In this document: piece by piece, positions 23,040 to 34,198 of the stretch
Position numbering within the stretch: position 1 is the stretch's first letter
How the letters are laid out: each line of letters starts with the position of its first letter
Assembly: GCA_001557505.1 (NCBI GenBank)
Contig: LSAX01000001.1
Coordinates: 62,001 to 126,000, forward strand
From: Reticulascus tulasneorum
Lineage: Eukaryota; Ascomycota; Sordariomycetes; Glomerellales; Reticulascaceae
Length of the DNA: 64,000 nucleotides
Reading direction: 5' to 3'
Translations under genes and position numbers: made by a program
The notes under the pieces: generated by a model
Told to the model about the DNA's origin: nothing
Seen by the model: the letters and a program-made list of their open reading frames with translations, nothing else
The model's database searches: none

Positions 23040-24436
23040 TTAGTACCCTTGCTCAAGCAAAAACTTCATCAAGGCCTCTTCAGCAGCATTCTTCTCGTCC
23101 TCAATATTTCCTTTCTTTGTCAACCTTGCAAGCATAACTGGGTGACTCAGCTGAAACGGACAAATGAGCTGTTCAAAGATCCTCAAGCTCTCCAAGGCTA
23201 AAATACCTTTGATGCTGCTTGGCCGCAGCGCCTCGTGTAACGACAGTGCCTCATCCCATGCATTGGCGATATCCCAGTCCTCTGCACTCTTCGCTGCCTG
23301 GGGATCTTCAAACTTGCCAGATAGGATGGCTTTCTGCAACATCTCATCGTCTGGATGGGTGTTGCCGAAGAAATCCTGGAAAGATGTAAAGAACTCCTGA
23401 GACGGATGAGAGACCGAGGCAAAATCGAAGTCGAGAAGAGCTGTGATCTTTTTGGTGGCAGGGTCGACAAGCATATTGTTCATGGCTGTGACCTGTTAGA
23501 GTGCTCTCGTAAGTGAATGACGGTGTTAGGCAGCCTACTGAGATCACTATGGGTTATCACCCGCTGCGACGTGTCGACCTGCTCCAAAAGATTTGTGATC
23601 CCGCTGCCAATGAAGTCTTGTATCCGCTCCCTCAACCCGGTGGCATGCCAACCGTTCAGGGCCGAACTATGGCCAGATTCCTCTAGCTGGTTTCGCAAAC
23701 GTGCTGCCCAGGATTCTTCATACGTCTTCCATGGGCCGCTTTTCAAAGTCGTCATCTCTCCGCTAATGATACTGCCATCTTGGGCGATGGCCAAGCCGCC
23801 AAATTGGTCCGCGGATTCGGGAAGCTCGACTCTCTGCATTTCAGCGAAGATTGCCGCGACTTGCTTCAGAACATCCTTCTTCTCGGATAGGCCAAGCGTA
23901 GAAAACACTTCATCCGCTTGCTGGCCAGGCTTAAACTCCATAAGCGTCCAGCCAAAGGCTGTTTCGTCCTTCGGAGATGGGTAAGTCCCTGCGGTCCAGT
24001 CATACACGGCCGGAATTATGTCCCCCATCTGCGCTTTAGAAGCAGAAAGCGCATTCCGAACGAGATAGAGAGAAGCGACTTCATTCTCGACTCGATTCTT
24101 GTTGTTGAGGTCGGTCTCAGGGACAGCGTTGCTCAGGCGCAGGATGAGCTCGGTTGTACCGTCAGGAAGAGGCGTCGTGCATGGCTTTGCAGCGCTGACC
24201 TTGAAGGAGGCAGAAGAGAACGGAGATGTCAGGCTTATGCGATAGATGAAGTTGTTGTACGCAAATGGGGTGTTGTCTTCGTATGCAATTGGCTCAATGC
24301 TAAAGTCCTGGATAGACGTGCATGTTAGAGTAACGCATACCACCTAAAGAGAACTGGCAAACGGTGCCTTCAATCCATGATCTCCGAGTACCTGCTCCAC
24401 GAAACGCAATCTACGGCCATATCCCTCGCTGTTCAT
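23040..24436 (-). CDS. aminoglycoside phosphotransferase (APH)-like kinase
   Basis: Three exons, 24436-24392, 24307-23539 and 23485-23040, give 419 residues; introns are 84 and 53 bp. The first exon holds only 15 codons (MNSEGYGRRLRFVEQ). It is supported because splicing at GTACTC...ATCCAG joins in phase to DFSIEPIAYEDNTPFAYNNF, which otherwise lacks a good start. The kinase fold shows an N-lobe with LILRLSNAV, GWTLMEFKPG in the hinge region, the catalytic loop ITHSDLTMNNMLVD (about 267-280, formed across intron 2) and the metal-binding ALLDFDFASVSHP. The family phosphorylates small molecules or acts as fructosamine or choline-type kinases. The substrate here is unknown; antibiotic resistance should not be assumed. 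Confidence 0.85.
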
Positions 24437-24962
24437 CTTTTCCAAAGCAGGCCAGAAGGTATCGGATTATTCATACCACTCCGAGAATCACAGCTTCTCC
24501 GTCCTCCAAAGCATTCCGTTGACGCTTTATATGAAGTTGGCTGCGTGCCTGGCGCCGAGATCCGGTTTGGATCAGGCAGCAGAGGCGGATGAGTATTCGC
24601 CCACCCTGAAGAGGAAAGTAGGGCACGGCCGACGGTTAAATCAATGCTTAGAACGTGTGAAATATTGTGAACATGATCACTAGATACTTTGCGATTCATT
24701 CACAATCGTTATATCTTTACTGGCTAGTGTGGGCAGGCCTCCTGAACGGCCCAGCTGCAAGTAATCTGTGTGGATGCGGCGATGGCCAGGGATCCATGCA
24801 TAACATGCATTAGTTTGGCACTTCTGTTTATTCATAATCTATTACAATGACTCCTGGAGTCACTTCTGTGGGTATCTAAAAACACTCATTGTCTCCGTGG
24901 CTAACACTACGTATCAATCAGCCACAACGCATCACCTGACAAAGTGCGTGAACGCCGGCTGA
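24437..24962. other. intergenic between the APH-like gene and BRF1
   Basis: About 525 bp holding the kinase promoter and the BRF1 3' end. Nothing further seen. Confidence 0.5.
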
Positions 24963-27203
24963 CTACAATATATCACCATCGTCCATGTCATCATCCTCCT
25001 CAACGTCCTGATCATCGTCATCATATGTGTGTGCCTCCTCGTCGTCGTCATTGACATTATCGAAGTCTTCGCCATACTCCTCATCCTCGGGAGCGCTATC
25101 TTCCGCCTGCTCGCTGCCTTCGTTGGCCCCAAAGATACTCCCGGCAAGACTTGTTCTACGACTGGTAATTTCGCTCCCTCCAACAGAGCCAGGACCAGGG
25201 CGGCCAGGCTCGTCAAACATGTTCTTGATGGCATCGTAGTTGATCCGCTTTGACCATCCTCGCTCCTTCATGACACTGACAGCCGCTTCGCCGGGAGTGC
25301 TTGCCGGGGTAGTCTGGCCTTCGCCCATGCGTGGCTTCTTCTTGCGCTTCCGCGTCGCCTTTGGGCGCTGAGCTTCCATCTTCTTCCTGAAGACCCTCTC
25401 TTGCGAGAGCCGAAGCCATTCCTTATTCTCGTTAACCCAAAGAAGCTCCTTGATCTTGGCCTCCTCTGGCGTCAGGATGCAGTTCATGACTTCTGGGTCG
25501 TTGGCAAACTCGTCCTCTCCAACATCCGGTGCCATTGAAACATCCTTTGGCGGTTGCTGTTGTAGAGCCCACATTGAGTGGACGCGAGCACGTTGCTCGG
25601 CATTGCCAAATGCTTTAGCGTGCTCGTACGTTTCCGGATCGTTCATGATTTCAGATATTTCGTCTTCAATATCAGCCTCGTCATCTTCCCAGTCCTCGGT
25701 TACGGGCAACTGCGGCTTTGCACCCCGTCTTTTCTCGTCGCTCTTTCCAGGCGCGGGTTCCGCAGAGGCATTCTCCCCTTGAGACTTATCTCGTTCACTT
25801 GCGCCTGCGGCCGGGTCTCCAAATTCTTTGGCCAATCCATCTAGTGCGGCATTGCTGTTCGGCTCCAGAAGTGCTGGCTCGTCCGGTTGGATCTTAGACG
25901 GAATCGGAGGAATGATATAGCCATCCTTGTCTCGGCGATAGTTAAAGACTGGCAAAGAAGACAGATCTGGCGCGGATGCGTTTGGCAGAGTAATGACAGT
26001 GGTAGCGGAGGTAGGTTGGTCAGAGGTGGCACCCACGACATTGTCGAGATTGTCGCCCCCCCTTTCCGCTTCTCCGTCGTCAGTGACTTTCCGTTTGCGT
26101 TTCTGCCGCTTCTCTTCCATCTTTTTCTTGTACGCCTCCGACTTGCGGTAGAAGGATGGCGGATCGTGGGACGTGGATAAGTCCATGGTCAAGAAGTCGT
26201 CCACCGTCAGCTCGCTACTTGCGGTCTCAGTAAACTCTTCCAGGCGCTTTTGAATGGTGTGATTCGTGACTTTGACGATATAAACCACTTCCCTGACGGT
26301 TCTCCGAAAGTTGTTGATTCTGGCGGCGATGAGAAGACAGGCGCCGCAGATCCCCGACGGTCGGCGGCCCATGACCATCCAGTCGGCTTTCATTCTATGG
26401 ACCAGTCTCACCGCGTCCAGCGCTACCTTATTGGTCATGTGGTGAAACTCCAGCTTGGATGCAAAGCGATAGATCAGGTCTTCGGGAAATACCGGGTCTT
26501 CGCCGTTACCACAAAAAGGGACCGCCCTGTTCAAAGCTTTGAAGATTCGGCCCAGCTTGAAAACATCGATGTGAGTAAGGTCGGCGAGATCGATCAACAT
26601 GATCTTACATGGGGGTGAGCTACGGCAGGCACCATACAGGCACACCGCCGCGACGGCAACCAGGGTACGGCCTTGGATGAAATTGGCCTCGGAGGCAAGC
26701 TTGTAGATCTGGACGGCCGTGTTCACGGTGGCGTCGCTGAGACGAAGTTGCTGGGCGTAACCTTGCAACAAAGATTTGGCCTCCCGAATGGACTTTTCTC
26801 GCTCATCGGAACCCCCAACACGGCGAAATGCTGGCCCAATGCTTCGCACACCGCCCTGGTCAGCTCCGATATAGCTACCCTGAACGACTGCTGCACCGGA
26901 GGAAGTCTCGCCGAACTGGACCTCGGCAACAATATTGCTGTCGTCGGCGATACGACCGCAAGTCGTGCAAATGCCATCGACTACATTGGGGTTTAAACAG
27001 GCTTTGTTGGGGCATTGAGGGCGAGCAGAGACGGCGAGGGTGCCTTGCTTGCTAGCAGTGGCTTCGGCGGCGGCGGCGGCAGCAGCAGCCTGGCGTCGCT
27101 CTTCTTGTTCGCGGAGGGCACGGATGGGGTTTGGCTTCTGGAAGGCTTTTGGCTTGAGTGCCTGCTTCTGCGCCTTCTTTGTCGGCTTAACGAATGAAGA
27201 CAT
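24963..27203 (-). CDS. BRF1: TFIIIB subunit BRF1
   Basis: An intronless gene of 746 residues. Brf1 is the TFIIB-related subunit of TFIIIB and recruits RNA polymerase III to tRNA and 5S genes. After a basic, Ala-rich extension of about 60 residues comes the zinc ribbon (Cys64, Cys69, Cys79, Cys82 in CPNKACLN...GICTTCGR). Two cyclin folds follow: AQQLRLSDATVNTAVQIYKLA with GRTLVAVAAVCLYGACR, and LEFHHMTNKVALDAVRLVHR with GRRPSGICGACLLIAARI. The C-terminal half contains the Brf1 homology block (DPEVMNCILTPEEAKIKELLW then NKEWLRLSQER). It ends in an acidic tail. The ATG at 27203 gives the basic MSSFVKPTKKAQKQ start; upstream in-frame codons look non-coding. Confidence 0.95.
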   Translation of the reverse strand: MSSFVKPTKKAQKQALKPKAFQKPNPIRALREQEERRQAAAAAAAAEATASKQGTLAVSARPQCPNKACLNPNVVDGICTTCGRIADDSNIVAEVQFGETSSGAAVVQGSYIGADQGGVRSIGPAFRRVGGSDEREKSIREAKSLLQGYAQQLRLSDATVNTAVQIYKLASEANFIQGRTLVAVAAVCLYGACRSSPPCKIMLIDLADLTHIDVFKLGRIFKALNRAVPFCGNGEDPVFPEDLIYRFASKLEFHHMTNKVALDAVRLVHRMKADWMVMGRRPSGICGACLLIAARINNFRRTVREVVYIVKVTNHTIQKRLEEFTETASSELTVDDFLTMDLSTSHDPPSFYRKSEAYKKKMEEKRQKRKRKVTDDGEAERGGDNLDNVVGATSDQPTSATTVITLPNASAPDLSSLPVFNYRRDKDGYIIPPIPSKIQPDEPALLEPNSNAALDGLAKEFGDPAAGASERDKSQGENASAEPAPGKSDEKRRGAKPQLPVTEDWEDDEADIEDEISEIMNDPETYEHAKAFGNAEQRARVHSMWALQQQPPKDVSMAPDVGEDEFANDPEVMNCILTPEEAKIKELLWVNENKEWLRLSQERVFRKKMEAQRPKATRKRKKKPRMGEGQTTPASTPGEAAVSVMKERGWSKRINYDAIKNMFDEPGRPGPGSVGGSEITSRRTSLAGSIFGANEGSEQAEDSAPEDEEYGEDFDNVNDDDEEAHTYDDDDQDVEEDDDMDDGDIL

Positions 27204-28331
27204 GATGTTTTGAAGAAGGTAGTGGAAGGTGTTTCGGCCGCGTCGCACTGCGAATGGACTGGCTTCGAGTTCAAGCTGAAATAATTTGTCCAAAGATGTG
27301 ATAATCGTCCCCCTTCCTCCACTTCGCACCGCTCCTCCCACACGTCAGCCTCGTCGGAGGCTAGCTTTCACCAGAAATGCTAGCACAAAAACAATGTACA
27401 GATTCGGTCGTTCCAGTTGGTGGGTAAGTTCGTGTTGTAAATTCTCGAAAGCGAAGAAAAAAAGGATGCAGGCCGATATTGGTGTTAAGGCAATGGTGGT
27501 TGGAAAATAAACAGCGGGGTCGGCCGCAACAATGGTCGAGTGGGGAAAATCAGGCGCTGGCAGGTGACTCAGGCGTGTGTCAACCATATTGGCACTAATT
27601 ACCTTAATAGTAATTAAAGGCACGACGTTCGAGACCGACAAGCGAGGACATTTTTGAGATGCAGTGAAGCACAAACAAAGCATTACGACCAGTGGCACCT
27701 TAGCAGCCTATTATTATTGCATCCAGTACGGCCTACAAACGCTTAGTTGGCACTTCACCTGTAAGTACCTTAGGTACTTTAGGTCTCTCCAATCATGCCG
27801 ATGTTTACCCACTTGGTCGACCTGGATTTATTTCTTGGTTCGTTCAAGAGGACAGGATGCAACCAAATACTAGGTATGCCAGTTGATTCGACGCACAGAG
27901 TCATCCAGTATTTATTATTACGGTAAGCTGTACCACCACCCGCCGGGATATCTTCGGCTACCCCGCGATCTGCAAGTGTTCAAGTCGTGATCGCCTCCCC
28001 GCTTGGCGCATCCAGGGAGAGAGAACAGATCTTGGCTTAACGGAGTCTCGGGCCAGGGACCGCCATGTTCCCATGATTTCCGCCCAGCTGAACTGTAACG
28101 CATTTGTCAGTCTACTCTCCTTGACTCCATCACGAGCCTGCCTGGTGCGGGGCTTGCCTGAGAATACACCTGTCACGATCGGTAGTGGGACAGTCATATT
28201 ACGTACATTCTTGCTATATATAAATCCATCTTTCCACCTCCCATCACTTTAGCAGAGTCTCCTTGCTTAAGATCATCGAGACTCATCGGATCAACACTGG
28301 ATACTTCCTGAATATTGATTCTATCGTCATT
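27204..28331. promoter_or_regulatory. divergent region between BRF1 and the DUF1349 gene
   Basis: About 1.1 kb. Holds an AGTACCTTAGGTACTTTAGG cluster near 27765-27784, an AT-rich imperfect palindrome around 27595-27620, and a TATA box listed separately. No gene supported. Confidence 0.5.
28215..28224 (+). promoter_or_regulatory. TATA box of the DUF1349 gene
   Basis: TATATATAAA lies 108-117 bp before the ATG at 28332, a usual distance for a fungal TATA element. It is followed by a pyrimidine-rich stretch suited to transcription start. Confidence 0.6.
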
Positions 28332-28965
28332 ATGTCCTCAGAGGCTTCGTTTTCCCTCTCCGCGGCCCCAGGCACTGATGTCTGGAAGAAGCCCCCCCGG
28401 TGGAATGTTTATAACGGTAAGCCCCTCACCTATAAATCAAACTCAGTGTGTGTGACCGGTTCCAGTTCCCTCCCGCGACACTCCGACCAAGCCATTGAGC
28501 CAGTTCGTCTCAGCCAGCGTCTCGTTCACCGCGGATTGGGTAGAGCAGTACGACCAAGCTGGGCTGATCCTTACCTTCGATCATGTCGCGGGCTCCTCAG
28601 ACAAAAAATGGATCAAGACTGGCTTGGAGCTCTACGAAAGGGCGCACCAGCTCAGCACAGTGGCCTGCGACAGATGGGCCGACTGGAGTGTGACACCCCT
28701 CAGTGCTCTAGGTAACGGGAAGACCATCACTGTGCTGATAGAGCGCGAAATGAGCGAGCACGGTGCCAGCGTGTGGGTGTATTACGTGGGAGAAGATGGG
28801 ACAAAGGCTCCCCTGAGAGAAGTTTGCTGGGTATTTGGCGACGATGGGACGGGCAAGGACTGGAATCTGACGGTTGGGGCGTATGCTGCTCGGCCGGAAA
28901 AGGAGAAGACGAAGGAGAGCCTTAATGTGGACTTCAAGGATCTCAAGGTGACATGGTCGACTTAA
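28332..28965 (+). CDS. DUF1349 / REE1-like concanavalin-A-fold protein
   Basis: Two exons, 28332-28416 and 28466-28965, with a 49-bp intron (GTAAGC...TTCCAG), encode 194 residues. The splice gives WNVYNVPSRDTPTKPLSQFV. The sequence matches the DUF1349 pattern: an early aromatic cluster (KKPPRWNVYN), FTADWVEQYDQAGLIL, KWIKTGLELYE and WADWSVTPLS. The C-terminal NVDFKDLKVTW completes the jelly-roll. Yeast Ree1 of this family is linked to enolase regulation; many fungal members have no assigned role. No signal peptide is seen, so the protein is probably cytosolic. A longer in-frame start at 28263 is possible but places the TATA box too near. Confidence 0.8.
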
Positions 28966-30037
28966 GTTTGCGCCGCGAGACTGGGATGGCGAGCCTCAGC
29001 CTACTATTCGGAACGCTGGGAATGGAAGGGATTGCGTGGTATCGGCAACAGCCTCTACATCGCGCTCGCAAGATTGGTCACAGGGAACAGCACAAAGTTG
29101 AGGTGGCCGAATTTCTCATTACTTCGCCCTGATGAGGGCTCAAGCCAGTCAGGGTCATCCACTAGGGAGACCCGACAATCATCAAGATCATCATCCTCGT
29201 AAACGAAGACCGCCAGCTATATCGCAAAGCGGAAACTCCTGCAGGCTGCTTCTCCATCTCCCCCCTATCCAGGTCAAACAAAGGAAATCATCAATCTGAC
29301 ATGTAAGGAGATGTCGATTTGGGGCAGCGAAGAGGTCGCGCCATCCTGTGGTCCATTCGCTCCTCCCCGCTTGCCAAGGAGCGATGGCAGCCTCTATCCC
29401 CCGTCTTCCAAGCAAAGAAATAAACACTGGTACATTTGGCTTTCGAGACATTCCAACCATGGTTTCTATACCGAAACGCCGCCGGTTGTCCTACCGGCCA
29501 AAATATGCCCTTTCAGATGGATGGAGATGAGAGATGAACTGCCCCTTTTCCCAAAACAGCAAAGCAGATCAAAAGAACAAATTTCTTTTTGGTTTGTTGA
29601 GTGAGTAGCATGTTTCCGAATTCCATTTCCCGCTGATATCCCATGAATTCGCCAGCCAAATTGGCATGAGCGAGAATCAAGTAACGCCGTCGCAGAAAAA
29701 GCCAGGCCGTGAAGATCGTCTAGAGACGGAGGAGATTAGTAGGAAAGAGAGCGGAGGAATGATCTCGTGTGCGATGTATTAGTCCTCTCACTCTGGTATC
29801 ATCAGAACAGTTCGGCCAACCTCGCGAGAAGTGGAGTTTCAAGAATAAAAAGCTCCCAAATGGTAGATCCAATCTGATGAGGGAGTGCGAAAGACAAACC
29901 GATAACCGACCAAAATCAGACCACATGGTATCGCAATATTCCCACAGAATCTTCCTTAATTCACATTCTCAAAGCCGCCAACACATGACGCCATGAAACC
30001 ATGTCCTGCCGCACATGTGTGTTATTCAACCGCGTTC
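28966..30037. other. convergent intergenic region
   Basis: About 1 kb between two convergent genes. Open frames near 29191-29604 lack family features and splice logic. Confidence 0.45.
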
Positions 30038-30916
30038 TCAGATCGTCTTCGGGGTCCGCGCGTTGCTGACGTCGATGACGTCGTCGAGGTGGTTGCACAT
30101 GGCGACGAACAGGTCGAAGAAAAGTGTGCTACCGCCGCGCTCCATTTCAGCCTGCATAGTTCCGCTCCTCTTGAATGTCTTGCGACACCGGATGATCAAG
30201 GCAAGGTAATGGGCGCGCAGTCGCGAGTCCGAGTCGGGAGTGTGGGCGTAGGCGTACTGGGCGGAGCGCAAGATGGTACCGACATCAATACCTGATTGAA
30301 GGCCCTGCTTGCGAAGCGCCAGCCGTTTAAGTTCCTCGAGCCCGTACCTGTCGGCGGCGCAGTAGATGACTGTGTCGCGGAGCAGGTGCTGCCCACAGCT
30401 CGCTATGTATATCGTGGCCTCGACCGCTGTAGAAACTGCGCGGCCACCTCCGGTATTTTCGATGTTGGGTGATGTGTGTGGAGATCCTCGTACCGCGTCC
30501 TCGAGCTCCCAAGAGTTTCGGTGCTTGCTCTGCAGCAAGCGGGGGTAGTAGTCGCCCTTGTAGAGGTACTCGAGAACGGCGGAGAAGACCTCTGGTTCTT
30601 CATCGGGAAGTGAGATCCTCTTACTCTGCGCCTGGAATTGATTCCTGCAAGCCGCCTCGAAGAAAGACGACTGGCAGAGAATGTCTTCGTGCGCTGCAAA
30701 GAGGCGCCCCTCCCTGCCCACCGTCAGGGTGACAATGGGCGAGGGAGCCAGGGATTTGCTCTTGACGGCCGGGGGGCCACCAAGAGTTTCTTCCGTGAGC
30801 GACCTTTGCAATTTCGACAGCTTCTGGGAATCCCGGATCGAGTACGACTTCTTCATCAGCCTCGCAGTCTTGTCCACACGGTTGGGGTCCTGGGACCGGA
30901 ACGAGCGTTTGAACAT
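30038..30916 (-). CDS. BTB/POZ-domain protein
   Basis: A single exon of 292 residues. The ATG at 30916 (MFKRSFRSQDPNR) is preferred to the open upstream extension, which reads like leader sequence. A basic N-terminus of about 60 residues leads to the BTB fold: VTLTVGREGRLFAAHEDILC, QSSFFEAACRNQF, ISLPDEEPEVFSAVLEYLYK and GDYYPRLL. The BTB core runs through the helix pair YIASCGQHLLRDTVIYCAAD and YGLEELKRLALRK. This pattern, BTB with no second known domain, is common in filamentous fungi. Members may act as adaptors for Cullin-3 ligases or as scaffolds, but no partner can be inferred here. Confidence 0.85.
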   Translation of the reverse strand: MFKRSFRSQDPNRVDKTARLMKKSYSIRDSQKLSKLQRSLTEETLGGPPAVKSKSLAPSPIVTLTVGREGRLFAAHEDILCQSSFFEAACRNQFQAQSKRISLPDEEPEVFSAVLEYLYKGDYYPRLLQSKHRNSWELEDAVRGSPHTSPNIENTGGGRAVSTAVEATIYIASCGQHLLRDTVIYCAADRYGLEELKRLALRKQGLQSGIDVGTILRSAQYAYAHTPDSDSRLRAHYLALIIRCRKTFKRSGTMQAEMERGGSTLFFDLFVAMCNHLDDVIDVSNARTPKTI

Positions 30917-32841
30917 GGCTGCGGGTTTCTTGACGGTGACTTCGGGAATTCTGATGAAGGGGGAGTGCGGATCAGACTCGGCGGGACGGAAAGACAAAAT
31001 AAAACAGAACGGGAAGGCCCGCAGCTTGTTTTGCTTGTTGTGTTTCGGTTGGATTGGGCTTGAAGAGAGTGACGAAAAGAGCGGATAGAGGAAAAGAGAG
31101 TGTGACAGTTGACGCACAAAAGATTGACTTGGGTCCGGGCGGATTTATCTCGTAGATGGGGATCTTAACGAACGGTCTAGGAGATATCCTATCGAGTAGA
31201 TTTGCGACCCTTGGGTTGTGGTGGGGGGAGGAAGAACCAAAAGGAAAGGGGGTCGTGATGGTGGGGGGGAGCGTACATATTTATAGGGGTGGTGGACTTT
31301 TTGGTGATCTCCAGCTCCCATTGAGCCGGGTTCCCCACGGTGAGTCGTCATAGGCAGCACACTGCCAACCCATGCACAGAAGCACACACGCGTAGCAAGA
31401 AATCGGTGAATAAGGTTGGGCTGGGTCGACGGTGGAACACTGCAGCGGGCGGCGGGGTCACTGGTGGTTGGGATGGACCCCGCTAAATGTCTCAGTAAAA
31501 AACAACAGGGGTCTACGGGTACCTAACTCGGCGTTGTGACTAGAACTGTACAGGTACTCACGCCGTTGTAACCCACTGATGCTGTCACTTCCATAAGTAA
31601 GGCCTTCGGGACCACCCCGCCCTCATGGTCGCCTTAAATCGCCTCCATCTTTCCTGCGGCCCAAAGGGGAGCCCAGAAACAAGGTAATGGTGATTCTGCG
31701 GGCACGTTTCTGCACGGTAAATCCACGTGTCTATGTACATACATACGCTGCCAGCTGGTGGGCACGTGAGAAGGCATCCATGCGCGAATTGGGCAACTCG
31801 ATGGACACCAACAGAAGCGATAAGAAGAAGGCATACGGTCATTCATTGATGTGTGACGAATGGAAGACTTGCACCAAGAAAACACTGCCTGCGTGGCCAG
31901 AGACGAGAGAGCTCGAATAAGAACACAGCAAACTTTGACGACGTGCATGTGGTGGGTGGCCAAAAGACAACACAACTTAACGCGGTGCGTAGCTTCGGAC
32001 TTGAAGATGGCGGTTCGGGTACCTGCCATGATACGGTACGTGTACTGGCACTCAGCCTGTGGTTGGACGGCCTCAGTGACTCCCGAGTCCAGTTTAGTAA
32101 TTAGGTCCTGCGCTGCGCCCGGCTCCCCCCAAATTCGGAGATTTTAGTGGCTGGCAAGGTCCAACCTCGACTGAAGCCCCTGGGATAGACAGGCAGCTCC
32201 TCCGCCTGCGTAATCCCAACCGATGCCTGACTTGAGGCCATCCTCCAGATGTGCATATGCAACTACTACGGGAGTCGCCAGGGAGACTCCTTGGCTGCCC
32301 AATCAGTTACAACAACAGCCCACCACCCACTGATGCCCGCCCCAGCACGCGGCAACGCCCTGAGACAGGGATTACAACAATTCACCACCACCATGGGAAG
32401 TGACTTGAACTTAGACACGAATACACGAAGGGTGGCGGTACCAGTCTCATAACAAGGTGACGCATGCGTGAACAAGATTCCTTCAATGCCTGAGCCTCAA
32501 GGTTGATATAGTAGACGCGTAGACAAGATTGCGTGGAAATAAGTTGTATTCTGTAGCTGTAGCGGCGCAATCTGTATCTCATCTTAGGTTATTGCATAGG
32601 TAATCTATCCCATGTTTTCTCTCAGCAGCCTCCACCGACGTCGATGCCATGAACACCGTTTCAAACCCGCCACATCCAACACTGAACGATCTGACTCATT
32701 AATATCCCGAGAAGTGGCACGAATGCCGGCTGCCACGTTCTTGGTCTCGTGATGCTTGTTTGAAGAGACCACGTCCCGGAGTTTAGGATCCGAACCACAG
32801 GCGACAAGCCCAACATCACGGATATGCTTTCCAGCATGTCA
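30917..32841. other. intergenic, BTB gene promoter and downstream of the membrane protein
   Basis: About 1.9 kb. Contains a G-rich stretch around 31215-31270, a TATA-like site (listed) and GGGTACCTAA at 31517-31526. The open frames at 31585-32147 look random. Confidence 0.45.
31278..31285 (-). promoter_or_regulatory. TATA-like element of the BTB gene
   Basis: TATAAATA on the minus strand, about 360 bp before the ATG at 30916 and next to a C-rich stretch on that strand. The distance implies a leader of about 300 nt, plausible but unproven. Confidence 0.4.
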
Positions 32842-34198
32842 TCAGTAGGCCGCCGCCTGAGCTGCGAGGGCAACTCGGGCAATATTGCCAGAGCGAGTCA
32901 CGTTCTCTCGCATGCCAGTAAAGCCGTAGAGGAGGGCAAACGCTGCAAAGGATTGTTAGCACTGTGCTAAACAAAAAAAGCCTAGGACTTGATCGGAGGA
33001 ACGGACCGAAGGGGACCAGGACAATGAACCCGATGCAAGAAGCCACAACGCCTTCACGAGAACCAACATATTCCTCGTTGAGCCAATAGAACGCGTCATC
33101 GCCGGTAAGAATCTTGCCAATCGCAGCCCAACCAAGATATACACCGGCAAGAAAGATCAACCCAAAGACATGGGCCCCAACCGCCTGCGAGTTCATAATT
33201 AGTAAAACATGGCAGAGCCCTCGTGGGATGAGACTCACGAGTGGACGTCTGATGCTGTTCAGCCAGAAGATTTCGATGAGGGAAATCACTGTTGAGATGA
33301 AGAACACATTGAGGATGACAAACGCCGTGAACCAGCCCTCTCCGAATATGTCGCTGACTGTGACTGCTGTTAACTTTCAAAGTAGAGTTGACGCCATCGA
33401 CAAAACTTACAAGGCGTTTTCCCCGTACCAGAGTCGGCCAAGGGCGTCATCTCGTACCCTAGGGATCCTAGGCGTTTTGGCGAGAAGACTTCTCCCGAAG
33501 GCTGAGGAGGGGCTGGCTCATCGTTGTTGTCTTCGTACGGCAGTGTCACAAACCAGTAGATGATGGTGTTGACGAATGCGGCAACTATGGTGGCGGAGTA
33601 GAACAAGGTGAAGTAGAATTGCTTTCGGAGACTAGCCATGTTGTATGGCAGTGACATGAATCTCAAGCAAGCATATTCCCACCCACTGCTGTATTCCTCA
33701 ACGTGAGGATAGTAGAGGTGAGTGAAGGTCCAGCCCTTTTCGAGGGAGACAGAAGTTAGCAACGATTTCAGGACCAGTTAGCGGTTGAACGGGCGCAGAA
33801 GCGGGGGCTTACGAAGACAACCGCATGATATATCAAGAGCAGAGAAAAGGCGATTAGCTCAAACTGAAAGATGAGGCGCCAATCAGAATAGTCCGACTCT
33901 TCCTCCAGCTTGTAGTCCAGGATCAGGACGCCAGTTGCGATCAAGTAAGCCAGGATGGCTCCTCGGACGTAGCATAGGATGTTCTGCGGGAGAAATAGCC
34001 ATGGAGAGTGACATGCTCGAAGGAATGCGGGCTACATGTTGAAAAAGTCAGCACAAGTGCCATATATGACTACAGAGCTGCGTGGAAGGGGGAACGCACA
34101 TGGTCCTGAGGCTGTCCGTAGGCCGCCGGGGTAGGCAAACCGTTGCTGTTCAGCCCACCCTGCGTATGCAGAAGAGGAGTAGTGATGGATGCATCCAT
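32842..34198 (-). CDS. polytopic membrane protein, six exons, unknown function
   Basis: Exons 34198-34100, 34031-33813, 33735-33411, 33363-33239, 33184-33007 and 32942-32842 join in phase to 348 residues; introns are 68, 77, 47, 54 and 64 bp. The protein starts MDASITTPLLHTQGGLNSNG and has about seven hydrophobic segments: GAILAYLIATGVLIL, LIAFSLLLIYHAVVF, FTLFYSATIVAAFVNTIIYW, FVILNVFFISTVISLIEIFW, HVFGLIFLAGVYLGWA, EGVVASCIGFIVLVPFAF and the C-terminal ALLYGF region. A conserved-looking block, FTHLYYPHVEEYSSGWEYAC, lies in the middle. A hydrophilic loop follows the third segment. The third intron ends CAGCAG, so two isoforms (TPFTV or TPSVTV) are possible. I do not recognise a named family. 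Confidence 0.75.

Noticed and set aside
30638..31088. Two long plus-strand frames
   Set aside because: They are antisense to the BTB gene and its leader.
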